Below, piece after piece: positions 25,034 to 38,650 of a DNA stretch of 64,000 bases (within the stretch, counting starts at the first letter, position 1; each line of letters starts with the position of its first letter). Under the pieces are notes generated by a model that worked only from the letters and a program-made list of their open reading frames with translations, searched no databases and was not told where the DNA came from. The translations under genes and the position numbers were made by a program. Source of the stretch: Hedera helix (lineage: Eukaryota > Streptophyta > Magnoliopsida > Apiales > Araliaceae); NCBI GenBank assembly GCA_947179155.2, contig OX359273.1, forward strand, positions 12,029,001-12,093,000. Reading direction: 5' to 3'.

Positions 25034-26149
25034 ATGGCATCTGTGACGACCCCAAATCCGGGTTACTCTAACCTCGGATCTGGTTCAACACTAGTACTAC
25101 ATTTTCCTTATTGTTCATGAATAACAATAATATTATAATTGCTAAATAATCATTTAGTTATAATTTTACATCTCTTTCTATTCCAGAATCGCAATCTTTA
25201 TACAATCCTAGTATGTCTCAATATCATGCATGATACGACATTCTATTATATTCAATTTGAGTATTTAACACTCACATAACATACTAATTAAGTCTTATAC
25301 TACACCATCAATTACCTATCCAATTCAGACTGATATCCACAAAGACATTTAGATCTTCAGTGAAAGTAATATGTTTTCCTGTTCCTTGATCTTTATCAAA
25401 AATTTCGAATAACTTGCACTATCTGAAAATGTTGGTTTAAGCAAGAGTGAGCACGACGACTCAACAAGTTTAACAGTTACACATAACACATTACATGCTT
25501 CATATAATATACATGTTTTGCATCTTATTCTTACATCAGGCTTTTCATATTAATAATATTTCATACCTCTTATGCATCACATACAATAATCAACTAGCAC
25601 TTAGCAAATCATGCTTCATTCTTATACATAGTTTTCATATAGTCATACCACATGCTGCTTATCTACCACAAACATCATCAATATATCTTCATATTATCAA
25701 TTTAAATCACATTATATCATATTAATGCACATAGGAGCAAGTTCTGAAAATTTTGTTTGGTTCGCTTCTACCATTTACGCTTATTTGTGTCTTTCGTTCA
25801 ACCTACAATTTATATATATAATTGACATAATCATTAGTTATAATGACTATTAATTAGTCTTAACTTAAGACCTTAACTTCAAATTATTAATTAACTCTTT
25901 AGTTGTCTGACAAATGAACCTTTACGTTCCGGACAAAAACCCTAACCCAACAAACCTAATTGGACATGTCAGTAAACTTAACCAACTTACACCTTCACTA
26001 CACGTTCTTCATACGACTTACTTTTAATAAGTTGTCTAAAATTTAGTCACAAATTGACTACTTACATCGATTTAATTTAATTAAACATTCTTCTTTTATA
26101 TAACTTAATGATTCGGACATTTAATAATGTATCAAATACTTCGAAATAT

Positions 26150-26600
26150 TATCTACCTTTGATAATATACAAATACATTCAAATATTATTAACCATTTAA
26201 TAATATTTTAATCATTTAATAATATTTTAATCACTTATTAATATTATAAATCATTTAATAATATTTTAATCCTTTATTATTATTAACCATTTAATAATAT
26301 TTTAACCACTTATTAATATTATTAACCATTTAATAATATTTTACTCACATATTAATATTATTAACCATTTAATAATATTTTAATCACTTATTAATATTAT
26401 TAACCATTTAATAATATTTTACTCACATATTAATATTATTAACCATTTAATAATATTTTAATCACTTATTAATATTATTAATCATTTAATAATATTTTAA
26501 TCACTTATTAATATTATTAACCATTTAATAATATTTTAATCATTTATTAATGTCATTAATTATTTAATAACATTTTCATTAAATACCAATGTTATTATTC
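26150..26600. repeat. About 39-bp hairpin-forming AT minisatellite in a family A LTR
   Basis: About ten tandem copies of a unit of about 39 bp contain AATATTATTAACC followed by ATTTAATAATATTTTAATCA. Within each unit AATATTATTAA and TTAATAATATT are inverted complements separated by only a few bases, so each unit can fold into a hairpin. The same array occurs at matching positions in the other A-type LTRs (36480-37170 on the opposite strand, 41995-42326, 51960-52345) with different copy numbers. Confidence 0.9.
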
Positions 26601-28068
26601 ATTTAGTAACCTTTTAATCTCATAATAATATTTTAATAATCTTTAAACCATACAAATAGTTAACTTTTTAATAGTGTTAACTTTATATATATATATTGGT
26701 TTAATATTCAAACACATTCATTTTACAAGTTTATCTTAGGTTTTAAGTCCCTAACGGTATTTCGCTAAGACTTTTCATTAACCGATAAGTTAAACCGGAG
26801 TTCCGATTTTATAAAACTTTAAAATATCAACATTTTGACTTTTTAACACTGTACCAGCGCTGGTGGCACTGGTCATAGGCTTATTCTAGCGCTGGCGGCG
26901 CTCAAAGCAGAAAGTCCGAGCGCTAGCGGTGTTCATTTTGACTACTCGGATCTCTTTTACTAAAATTGTCATAACTTCTTCATTTCAAAATATTTTGGGG
27001 TGATTCTTGAGTCCATTCTCATCAGAATTTCCCCCTCTACAACTTCTCTTTGTATCACAAATCCAAATTCCGAACGGAACTAGACTAAAAACTGCTCACA
27101 ATGATAAAGTGAAAACTAAAATCACAAATCCTTGATTTTAATGGTTCAAACTTGAATAAAATAAACTCTACACATCCAAATGGCACTAACTTAGTGTTGT
27201 TGTCTTCCTAACTTCTTGTTTTACAATATTTCATGGTTCGATCACATTTTTAAATACGTTTTAACAATAAATTTAAGATCGAACCATCTAGGGTTTTACC
27301 GGTAAATATTTATATGGACTTTCCTTCTAATTCTTTACGTACCACCCATACAAATACATGTATTAACTATATCAAATCATGAATATATCTATATATCATA
27401 GTTTTAGACTTCTAGATCATCAAAATAACTTTTGATTGGTTAAAAATATATTTTCACCGTTCAAATCATATCTAAACTATAAAAATGAACTAAAGAGGGT
27501 TTAGAACACTTTTTAACCTTTTATACATGGAGGCTCTCCTTCTTCTTGACATGATCTTGGCTTATGACTCCTCATAGACTATCCTCTAGCCATTTCTTTA
27601 GTGGATCATCGACTCATAAAAGTTTTCTCTCTTTTCTCTCTTGGGAGCTCTCTCTTTTCTCTCTTGTTGCTCTAGCAAAATGACTAACAACTTAACTCAT
27701 TGATGATGCATTCTATTTATAGAACCACCTTAATCTCCATTAACTTCCACTAATCAACTAACATTGGTGAAATTAATGGTTAGTCAAGCTTACTATAGCT
27801 TGAATGACCAATTGATAGACCTTTTGAATGACCATTTGATTGACTAGGGTTGGTGGAAAGTTCTTGAACCAACTTTGTACCCAAAATCAACCAACAAGCA
27901 ACCTTCACATCCATATGGGCCCCAAAATTCGGGATTTACTCTATAAATATATCAATTTGGCTTTGTTTTTATATCCTATATCATTATATAAGTATCCATA
28001 TATATATATACACACTAATATATATACATTGACCACAACTTTGACTACCATTTGAGCTTCACATGTGA

Positions 28069-29540
28069 GGATCCGAGTTTTCAGGATTTCTTTAATAATA
28101 TTAAATGAGAATTTAATTAATAGAATTATTAAGGTTGTTTAAATTATTGGTGATATTTTATGTGATTTAAGGTATGTGAAGGGATTTAATTCATAAATTA
28201 AATCTGTAAAGAGATGGTGATAATTGGTGTTAAATTAAAATAATTGAAAAGTAAATAAATTGTTTAAAAACAATTTATGAAGAATAAAAGAAATTACATG
28301 TAATGGCACAATAAAATTGTACAATTAAATGATTATAGAGGTGCAGAAATTATGATTTAACACTGTTACGTGGTAATGTGAGATATATGAATTAGAAATG
28401 TATATATATATACATACATTTGTATATATACGTGTTTGTGTTTAATTGTTGTATTTATAAACTACATTAATTATAGAAATAAAGGGATTAATAATTAAAT
28501 TAATCCAGAAATTTATGAAAGGCTAATGAGGGAGTTCGAAAAAAATTGTAATTATTGATTTTAAATTTAATCAAGAATTATGGAGGAAGTTTAAAAATTA
28601 TTGAGAGAATGAAGTAATTTTATAAATTATATACTAATAAACTATATAATTTATATAAGAAAATTTAAGTAAAATATTAATGGAAGAATAATTATATAAA
28701 TTATATAAGAATAATTATATAATTTATATAAGAGGATTAAATTAGTTAAGGATGGGAGAAATTTTTATAAATGGTAATTTATGTAAAATGAAAATTATTA
28801 ATAAAGAAGAAGTAATTATATAAATTATATAATTTATATAAGGAAAGTTAGTGTAAATTGTAAAGAAATGAAAATAAATTAGAAAAAAAGAATGTTTTAA
28901 GTTATTAAAAATTATGGTTATGTATAATGGAATTTTTATGATTTTTATGAGGAATAATATTTCGGAAACGTGAACATGTTAATATAACATGTTGTCTAAG
29001 AAACGAAGTGAAAAATTATGAAAAATAATTTTTAGAAGTTATACGAATTATTTTATGAATTTTGGAGGTATAAATTACCTCATATAATTACATGCATGTC
29101 ATTATGCGTGTACAAAAATTGTCAAGTAAAATACCTGAAAAATGTATTAATATTATGTATAAATCAATTTATGATTTTTAGTGAATTACAATAAATATTT
29201 TATATACATTAGGATCCGAATTTTCAGGATTTCTTTAATAATATTAAATGAGAATTTAATTAATAGAATTATTAAGGTTGTTTAAATTATTGGTGATATT
29301 TTATGTGATTTAAGGTATGTGAAGGGATTTAATTGATAAATTAAATCTGTACAGAGATGGTGATAATTGGTGTTAAATTAAAATAATTAAAAAGTAAATA
29401 AATTGTTTAAAAACAATTTATGAAGAATAAAAGAAATTACATGTAATGGCACAATAAAATTGTACAATTCAATGATTATAGAGGTGCAGAAATTATGATT
29501 TAATAGTGTTACGTGGTAATGTAAGATATATGAATTAGAA

Positions 29541-29603
<63 letters not shown>

Positions 29604-31558
29604 CATTTGTATATATACGTGTTTGTGTTTAATTGTTGTATTTATAAACTACATTAATTATGGAAATAATGGGATTAATAATTAAATTAATCCAGAAATT
29701 TATGAAAGGCTAATGAGGAAGTTCGAAAAAAATTGTAATTATTGATTTTAGATTTAATCAATAATTATGGAGGAAGTTTAGAAATTATTGAGAGGAGGAA
29801 GTAATTTTATAAATTATATAGTAATAAAGTATATAATTTATATAAGAAAATTTAAGTAAAATATTAATGAAAGAATAATTATATAAATTATATAAGAATA
29901 ATTATCTAATTTATATAAGAGGAATAAATTAGTTAAGGATGGGAGAAATTTTTATAAATGGTAATATATGTAAAATGAAAATTATTAATAAAGAAGAAGT
30001 AATTATATAAATTATATAATAATAAATTATATAATTTATATAAGGAAAGTTAGTGTAAATTGTAAAGAAATGAAAATAAATTAGAAAAAAAAAGAATCTT
30101 TTAAGTTATTAAAAATTATAGTTATCTATAATGGAATTTTTATGATTTTTATGAGGAATAATATTTTGGAAACGTGAACATGTTAATGTAACATATTGTC
30201 TAAGAAACGTAGTGAAAAATTATGAAAAATAATTTTTAGAAGTTATATGAACTATTTTATGAATTTTGGAGGTATAAATTACCTTATATAATTACATGCA
30301 TGTCATTATGCGTGTACAAAAATTGTCAAGTAAAATACCTGAAAAATATATTAATATTATGTATAAATCAATTTATGATTTTTAGTAAATTATAATAAAT
30401 ATTTTATATACATTAGGATCCGAATTTTCAGGATTTCTTTAATAATATTAAATGAGAATTTAATTAATAGAATTATTAAGGTTGTTTAAATTATTGGTGA
30501 TATTTTATGTGATTTAAGGTATGTGAAGGAATTTAATTGATAAATTAAATCTGTACATAGATGGTGATAATTGGTGTTAAATTAAAATAATTGAAAAGTA
30601 AATAAATTGTTTAAAAAATAATTTATGAAGAATAAAAGAAATTACATGTAATGGCACAATAAAATTGTACAATTAAATGATTATAGAGGTGCAGAAATTA
30701 TGATTTAATAGTGTTACGTGGTAATGTGAGATATATGAATTAGAAATGTATATATATATACATACATTTGTATATATACGTGTTTGTGTTTAATTGTTGT
30801 ATTTATAAATTATATTAATTATGGAAATAAAGGGATTAATAATTAAATTAATCCAGAAATTTATGAAAGGCTAATGAGGGAGTTCGAAAAAAAATTGTAA
30901 TTATTGATTTTAGATTTAATCAAGAATTATGGAGGAAGTTTAGAAATTATTGAGAGGAGGAATTAATTTTATAAATTATATACTAATAAAGTATATAATT
31001 TATATAAGCAAATTTAAGTAAAATATTAGTGGAAGAATAATTATATAAATTATATAGGAATAATTATATAATTTATATAAGAGGATTAAATTAGTTAAGG
31101 ATGGAAGAAATTTTATAAATGGTAATTTATGTAAAATGAAAATTATTAATAAAGAAGAAGTAATTATATAAATTATATAATTTATATAAGGAAAGTTAGT
31201 GTAAATTGTAAAGAAATGAAAATAAATTAGAAAAAAAGAATGTTTTAAATTATTAAAAATTATGGTTATGTATAATGGAATTTTTATGATTTTTATGAGG
31301 AATAATATTTCGAAAATGTGAACATGTTAATATAACATGTTGTCTAAGAAACGAAGTGAAAAATTATGAAAAATAATTTTTAGAAGTTATATGAATTATT
31401 TTATGAATTTTGGAGATATAAATTACCTCATATAATTACATGCATGTCATTATGCGTGTACAAAAATTGTCAAGTAAAATACCTGAAAAAGGTATTAATA
31501 TTATGTATAAATCAATTTATAATTTTTAGTGAATTACAATAAATATTTTATATACATT
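28069..31558 (+). repeat. Three tandem copies of a 1.14-1.20 kb unit at the LTR start
   Basis: Units run 28069-29211, 29212-30415 and 30416-31558, each beginning GGATCCGA[A/G]TTTTCAGGA and ending TTTATATACATTA. Lengths are 1143, 1204 and 1143 bp. The middle unit is longer mainly because its TA tract (about 29543-29597) has expanded; the others have short TATATATATA tracts there. Differences between units are sparse and scattered. The unit begins 5 bp inside the LTR, so only the U3 start was amplified. Confidence 0.95.
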
Positions 31559-31709
31559 ATATAAAATATTTATTACACGAGATAATTACGTAATGTAGTA
31601 AATTTTTATTTTTATTTTTATTCTTGCATGTTGGCTTATCCGAATTGGGAGAAAAAAGAGGCGGTGGACTTAAGAGGTGTTATTAAAAATAATTCATGCA
31701 CATATGTTT

Positions 31710-31720
<11 letters not shown>

Positions 31721-31757
<37 letters not shown>
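31721..31757. repeat. GT microsatellite
   Basis: A (GT)n tract of about 18 repeats follows a short (TA)n tract, just downstream of the third tandem unit of the family B LTR. It is responsible for the Val/Cys-rich and His/Thr-rich spurious ORFs here. Confidence 0.97.
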
Positions 31758-31758
<1 letters not shown>

Positions 31759-32129
31759 AAGGAAATAAAGAAACAAAAACAAAAAACACTTTCTCTATAA
31801 TTTTTCTTCCATCCGAACACCACCACCGCCACCACCATGCCACCCAAGACCACCATAGCCACCAAGGAGAGGAAATAACAAGCTTCAAGGAAAGATTTTC
31901 AAAGCTTTGGAAGGAATAAATCCTTGTATTTAATTTATTTTGTTCAATTATGGTGATAAAATAATTGTGTAAAAAATTAGTAAATAATTAGAATAATTAT
32001 TCTATATAATTTTTGGATATATATCTATGAATTATATGATTTTTGGAATAGTTATGTTGTGAAATTTTGGTATAAAAATGGAGAAATTTGGAAAAGTTGG
32101 CTACTGTTCGCGGAAAAAACTGAAGAAGA

Positions 32130-32460
32130 AGAATAGGGGTGCTCGCGCATTATGCCGGCCATTTTCCCCGGACGCGGCAATAAAACGACACCGTTTTGGG
32201 ACGCGGAAGGGGGGAGCCGCGCCATGCACGGAGGTTCGGGAAACAGCAGGAAACGACGCCGTTTGGCGTCGGCTGAAGGGGCGCCGTGCGCGACGCGCGC
32301 GAGGAGGCCGGCAACGCTGGAAATTACCAGCGTGCCCCTGGCCTTTTTATCTAATGTCGAACGTGTCTCTTGACCACGAAAATTACGACCGTGCCCCTGA
32401 GCTTTTCTAGAAATACCGGATGTGTCCCTATGGGCGCGAAAATGACCAAAATGCCCCCAA
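32130..32460 (+). other. GC-rich island in the family B LTR
   Basis: About 330 bp are strongly GC-rich in an otherwise very AT-rich LTR. The island contains AAAACGACACCGTTTT (near-palindrome, about 32182), CGCGCCATGCACGGA (32218-32232) and AACGACGCCGTTTGGCG (about 32252-32268), then three repeats of a 'gtgcccctg / gtgtccct / atgcccccaa' phrase (about 32330-32458). Open frames exist on the plus strand (32078-32410, 32152-32373) but their residues are those expected of GC-rich sequence, and no domain is recognisable. Confidence 0.7.
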
Positions 32461-35142
32461 AAATTATTTTAATTAAAATAAATGTTTAAAAATTATTTTA
32501 AAATTATAGAAAAATACTAAAAATATAAAAATTGATGTTTGGGCATTAAAGTAAATATTTTTATAAAAATATTAAATATTGGGGATTAATATTTAAATGT
32601 TTAAATATTAATCTAATAAAGTTAAATTTTAGAAAATGATTAAATGAAAATTCGGACAACCAAATATGCTAAATTTTATCTGATAAGTCAGGTTGTCTGT
32701 ATTGAAGGTGTTTGATATTAAGGATGAGGTTAATATAATTAACCATATTAATTAATAATTGACCCGGTACCCTAAAATAAATCGTCGGGTAGGGTAAATT
32801 ACATTATAGATGATATTAATAAATTAAATTAATATCATGAGGAGATAAATAATTATTAATTGATTATTTTATGATCATAGGTTGTACGAGAAGTATTATA
32901 AAAAAGGTATTTATTATTTAATTCCACAATCCAGACAAGTTCTTCAGTACTTTTATGTTAAATGTTGTCTGGTATGATATGTTAATTCTTGTTTCGAATG
33001 CATATAAATTATGTGTTATGTGATCTGTGGATAATATGACAACTATGTGTACTTTGTGCAATGATGTGAAATATATTGCTATAGTAGAAGCACAGCACAT
33101 AATGTATGACACACACAGAGCATGTTATGTTACGTGTTACGTGAAGCATGAAAGGTGTAAACTGTTGAACTTGCTGAGCCGTTGTGCTCATTACTTGCTT
33201 AAAATAAACTTTTGCAGGTAAAGAAATGAATGTCAAGAATATCAAATTATATTAGAGACTGATCACCCTAGAAGGTTGTGAATATAATTGTTATATTTTC
33301 AGTAATATAACTCAATGTGGGTAAATTACAAAGTTTACACTGATGATTTGTATGTACACATATGTTGGATCTGGATAGAATGAATAACATTAATGTATGA
33401 ACTGTAATAGTTCAATATAATGGTTACGATAGAAACTATGATATGTCTAATTATGAATCATGAAACAAAGAATATTGTATGGATATAAATAATACTAAAT
33501 TTTGAATATTTAGCTTTATGGTACTTATAAGAGAAAGAAAAAGGTAGAGGTTGCAATCCAGGGACTAGGATCAAGAAATTAAGTTTTTAAATATCCAAAT
33601 GTTTTAATACAATGATTGAGAAAAAGAAAAATTTATACCAAAAAATTTGGTAGTTGATGATTTATAAAATCAATTAAGGTTTCAAATAAGGTGATTAGAG
33701 ATTATTAACGGACCGAAATTTGGACGTAAGGAAGATAAGGTATAATAAATATGAAATTTAAGATAATAAAGTTGGTCGAATTTCGGGGTCGTTACATCAC
33801 ATTGAACTCTAGGATTTAATATATTGGGCTCATCCAATTAATTGGTTTGGGCTCAATTAAATTATTACATTGGGCTAACATTAAATACCCTATGTTACAT
33901 TTAATTAAAACAAACATTAGGCTTGATTAATTATTACATGGATCAAGGTTTAATTAATTACATGGACTATTAGGTTAATTAATTTGACCTAGATTAATAC
34001 CTCATTTGGATTTAAAAATATAATCCAATTAGACTTGCCTTAAATTATTCTACCACATTGGGTTACTCAATTAACCATACATTAGTAAATTCTCTACATT
34101 CAATCAATACTTGAAAATTATTTTCACAACACATTGACCAACATTTGATTTTTAAGTTTGGACTCAATGTTTGGATTACTAGTTTATTTCATTTGGGCTC
34201 ATTACTTTAAATTGTTTGGGCTACCCAACCCAACTAACACATCTCTAATAACTTGGGCTAGGTAATTAAATTTATTGGACTTCCACACCATTAAATATAA
34301 TACATGCCAACATAAATTAATTGGACTTATATTAATTACCTCTTAGACTATTAATTAACATAACATTTGGGCTTATTATTTAATTACCCACATTCATGCA
34401 AATATTCTCATATTGGGCTAACATATATAACAACTTATTAATTAAGCTCAGTACTTAATTAATTAACTTCTTAATATTGTCATTCTATGCAATATTCTAA
34501 CTTCTCTACTTATTAATTACAACTTTAATTCATGACTCCTGTAATTAACTCAATTAATTATATTACATGACTTTCCTTCTTACTTCCTATTTAAACTAAT
34601 TAATTTATTAGCTTAATTAAGTATTAACTTACTTATCCTCTTATTTGGCTAACCATCACACTGTAGGTATATACATATTAATATAATTACTGTAATGACC
34701 ACGAATTTCATTAGTCATTATAAATATACTTAATAAATATTTAGCTATGAATTTAAACTTTTTGTATTAATTAATTGTACTTTAGATAATTAAATAAATG
34801 TACTTGTGTATGCGTATATTTATTTAAAGAATTAAATCAAGGTGTATAATTAATTAAAGCAAATCTAATTGGATTATATTTTGAATCCAAATGAGTTGAT
34901 AAACTAGGTCAAAGATATTAACCTAGTAGCCCATGTAATTAATTTAATTACTAGTCCATGTAATTAATTAAACAAGCCCAATGCTTGATTTAATTAAATG
35001 TAACCTAGAATATTTAATGTGAGCTCAATGTGTTATTTAAATTGAGCACAAACAATCTAACTGAATGAGCCCAATATATTTAATTCCTAAGTCCAACATG
35101 GAGCCCAATAGGAAGTCAAAATTGGTCAACAATTGAACACAT

Positions 35143-35143
35143 G

Positions 35144-35227
<84 letters not shown>
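35143..35227. repeat. Compound TA/GT microsatellite
   Basis: (TA)n from 35143 to 35160 is followed by (GT)n from 35161 to 35227, about 33 GT units. Overlapping Cys/Val and His/Thr 'proteins' on both strands are artefacts of this tract. Confidence 0.97.
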
Positions 35228-35228
<1 letters not shown>

Positions 35229-36479
35229 ACATCTATGTAGCAAAAATTAAAGAAAAAATAGGCCAAGAAAGGGCCATTTGGCCGGCCATTAAGGGGGCCC
35301 ACTTGAGTGGTATGTTGCTTCAATGTTGCTTCTAATTTACACAATGTCATAGTAGGTGAACAACCCTAGTCATTCACCATGTCCATCACCTAGTCAATCA
35401 ATGGAATAATAAGCTTGATTAGGCTTTAATTTCACCAACATTGGTAAATTAGCAAGATAATGAAGTGTTAGTTGTTGGCTATAAATAAGACATCCCACAA
35501 CCTTGGTGATGTTTGTTAATTCACTTGCAAGAATTATAGAGAGAAAAATAGAGAGCATTTGAGAGAAAAAGGAAGATACACTTAGGTGTTGAGTGAAAAA
35601 GCTAGAGGAAGGCCTTGGTGAATGTCCACTAGCTACACAACATACTTTGGTAGGAGGAGAAGAAGAGCAAACAAATCACAAAGGTTTAAAAGTGCTCTAA
35701 ACTCCTTCTTATTTTATTTTTAGGGCCTGGAACGATTTTGAACGGTTAAAATCTACTTTTAACCGATCAAAACTCATTTTGATGGTCTAGATGTATTTAA
35801 CTATGTAATATATGTATATTCATAGCTCTATGTGTTTATAACATGATTTGGTACGTGAGAAATGCATAAAAGTTGTAGAAATGTTCATAACACGTTTTAC
35901 CGGTAAAACCCTAACGATATATGTTATGTTTAATGTTGTATTTTGAAATGTACAAATCGGAAATTGGATTTTTATGGCTAGAAAGCTAGATCTATGAGTT
36001 TTAAAGAAAAACCCTTTTTGAACCTTTCAAAAATATTGAATAACAAAGAAGTTATAGCTTTTACCACAAATGATGTCGTTTTTAAACCCTAAGTGGTTCG
36101 ATCCGTAAATTTCGTGTAAAACGTTTTCAAAAAGACGATCGAACCATGAAATATTGTAAAACAAGAAGCTAGGAACACATCAACACTGATTTGATGTTAT
36201 TTGGATGTGTAGATTTCATTTTATCAATGTTTGATCAAAGGGTATCAAAACTGTCAAAAAAATCAAAAAGTGGGCAACATTCTGCAGTCAGCGCCGGGGC
36301 GCCGTGTTGCAGTGTTAATCACTGCGCCGCGGTGCAATGCACTGTTGTCAGAAAAAATAATAAAATCCGAACCGGGTCGGGTCGGGTCTGGTTCGGGTCA
36401 GAAAATGAAAAACGTTCCAAAAATTATTTTAGTATTTTTGGACTTAATAAATATATTTTTAAATATATATATAATTGAT

Positions 36480-37170
36480 TTAATGATTTAAAGGTGTATA
36501 AATATTATTATTGAAATAATAATATAATGAAGCTAATAAAATATTATTAAATAAATAATAATATTAGAAAATTATTAAAATATTATTAAGTGTATAAGAA
36601 TATTATAAAGTCAATAAAATATTATTAAATGATTAATAATATTATAATTCTAATAAAATATTATTAAATGATTAATAATATTAGATAATGATTAAAATAT
36701 CATTAAATGATTAATAATATTAGATACTTAATAAAATATTATTAAATGGTTAATAATATTAGATAATGATTAAAATATTATTAAATGATTAATAATATTA
36801 TATACTTAATAAAATATTATTAAATGAAAATATTATTAAATGATTAATAATATTAGATACTTAATAAAATATTATTAAATGATTAATAATGTTAGATAAT
36901 GAATAAAATATTGTTAAATGATTAATAATATTAGATAATAATTAAAATATTATTAAATAATTAATAATATTAGATACTTATTAAAATATTATTAAATGAT
37001 TAATAATATTAGATAATTAATAAAATATTATTAAATGATTAATAATATTAGATAATGATTAAAATATTATTAAATGATTAATAATATTAGATACTTAATA
37101 AAATATTATTAAATGATTAATAATATTAGATAATTAATAAAATATTATTAAATGATTAATAATATTAGAC
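36480..37170. repeat. AT minisatellite in the A-type solo LTR
   Basis: This is the reverse-complement form of the array at 26150-26600: AAAATATTATTAAATG followed by ATTAATAATATTAGATA, repeated about 18 times with alternating 'taattaat' and 'taatgatt' spacers. It is longer than the arrays in the sister LTRs. Confidence 0.9.
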
Positions 37171-38650
37171 AATTGCATGAACTATATTAAATAGTTAATA
37201 GAGGTTCTTTGTGTTTGAAATATTATCAAGTAGTGATAATATTTCCTAAGTGTTTAATTACCCATAATTAATAAATTATGTGGTTCGTAAGGTTATAAAG
37301 GTCACTATACTTACAAGTATATGATACTAATTTCAGATCAAACTGATTTAATTGTTAGGTCCGTTCAATGATTGTTAAATTAAGTTGGTTAGCCTTAGAC
37401 GACGCACGAGGCAAGTTTTCTTAACTTAACTTGTAATTTACGTTACAAGTTTTCTACACCTTAACTTGTATTTATTGTTGCAGTTATTCTTTAACCGTAT
37501 TTACATTGTATAGTCCAATTATTGTTGAGCAAGTATCTACACTCGTAGTTATTTGACAGACCATTGAGTGAATTAATTATCAAAAAAATTCTTCACATCG
37601 TTATTGATTATTGTATTCACACATAGTGCTTTTGCAACTGTTTAAGAATGTCTAAGCTAATTGTTTCAGCTAGACAAATGAATGTTTAAATTCATTTAAT
37701 TGAATATTATAAAAGCTTATCCAAACCATTGGCTGGTGCGGATTCTTACAGTAAGATTGAGAAAGAACAACCCTAGTTAAAGGGGATTTTTATTTGTCGG
37801 GAAATCGAATGCGCACAAGAAATCTAAATGTTATGCATATACATAGGACATGAGAGGACTGGTCCCCTCAAGTGTCCCGTTATTTTTAACAAGGTGTCAG
37901 ACATTGTATGTCTGTTCTACCTTAGTAGCAGCTCACGGTCATTAAAGACCACTCGGCAGTAAAGAGTCAATCCATTATCTTATTGAACATTGATTCTTGA
38001 TATCTTTCATAATTGTTAGTGAAAATCTTAAAGTTATTTCCCTTCATCATGATATATCTTATGTTGTTGTTTATAAACTTGCTGAGCCATTTAGTTTCTC
38101 ATTCTTGCTATATCATGACTATATTTCAGCTAAGCCCGACTGCTCTAAGTCAGACAAAGGCAAAGGGAAAGCGAATGCGTAGTTTAGTAGATGCATGTTA
38201 GTTTAAATTACTGTTATGTAATTACTTTGTAAATCTTTTGTATTTCCCTTAAAATGTGTAATGATTAAGATTAAGGTTAATAGACCTTGGGAAGTGTAGC
38301 ATTTTGTCAAGGAACCTTTTGTATTATTCCGCGAAGTTTGAATACAAATTATGTATTTCATTGTTGTTAAGTATTGTACAGTGAGAACCAAACCCGAGGT
38401 TAAAGAACCCGGATTTGGGGTCGTCACAATTACCTTCACTTCTCAATTGAATTTATTTCCTTAATAAATTCTCTACATGCATCATTACAATATTCCCACA
38501 TTTAATTTCTAACAATTAAATTATGTTAAAAGAAAATATTTACCCATTTTCTACACATTTTGCTTCTCCAATTCTAGGTTTTAAACATTAACCTTTAATT
38601 AAATCAATTAAGATATTATCTAAAATCTTGAAAATATCTGGGATATTACA

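Larger units (their letters stand above)
28064..33796 (+). mobile_element. Family B solo LTR, flanked by TCACA target duplication
   Basis: It starts TGTGAGGATCCG at 28064 and ends GGGGTCGTTACA at 33796. The 5 bp before it (28059-28063) and after it (33797-33801) are both TCACA, and the family A LTR continues on either side. There is no internal region or primer-binding site, so it is a solo LTR left by recombination or an unusually long LTR copy. Its 5' part is triplicated (see tandem units), which explains the 5.7 kb length. A GC-rich island lies at about 32130-32460. Homologous sequence on the minus strand starts at 59913. The ORFs inside (31677-31919, 32078-32410) span microsatellite and GC-island sequence and match no family I know. 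Confidence 0.88.
34691..38428 (+). mobile_element. A-type solo LTR, flanked by ATTAC target duplication
   Basis: It starts TGTAATGACC at 34691 and ends GGGGTCGTCACA at 38428, with ATTAC immediately before (34686-34690) and after (38429-38433). The surrounding family A LTR resumes precisely on the right (CTTCACTTCTCAATTG). The 3738-bp length has no internal region. It contains a TA/GT microsatellite (35143-35227), a GC-richer patch (about 36285-36400, GCGCCGGGGCGCCGTG) and a long AT minisatellite (36480-37170). It is in the opposite orientation to the solo LTR at 50831. Confidence 0.88.
25042..38650 (-). mobile_element. Family A 3' LTR (left), interrupted at 28064 and 34691
   Basis: The LTR pieces are 25042-28063, 33802-34690 and 38434-38650. 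They join cleanly when the two nested LTRs and one copy of each target duplication are removed, giving an LTR of about 4.1 kb. The related A solo LTR at 50831-53629 shows the same order without these insertions, though it lacks the 26660-27960 segment. The LTR ends are imperfect inverted repeats: TGTGACGACCCC at one end, GGGATATTACA at the other. It contains the AT-rich minisatellite at 26150-26600 and a GC-richer patch at 26855-26940 (CAGCGCTGG motifs). Confidence 0.75.

Noticed and set aside
26150..26600. Regular repeats considered as a CRISPR array
   Set aside because: Units are contiguous, AT-only and vary with no unique spacers; plant nuclear DNA.
32078..32410. 110-residue Arg-rich plus-strand ORF in the family B LTR
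   Set aside because: It is explained by the GC-rich island, has no recognisable domain, and lies inside a solo LTR; the minus-strand family B copy lacks it.
35037..35350. Overlapping ORFs rich in His-Thr, Cys-Val and Tyr-Ile repeats on both strands
   Set aside because: They are translations of the GT/TA microsatellite; the same holds at 29387-29602 and 31677-31919.
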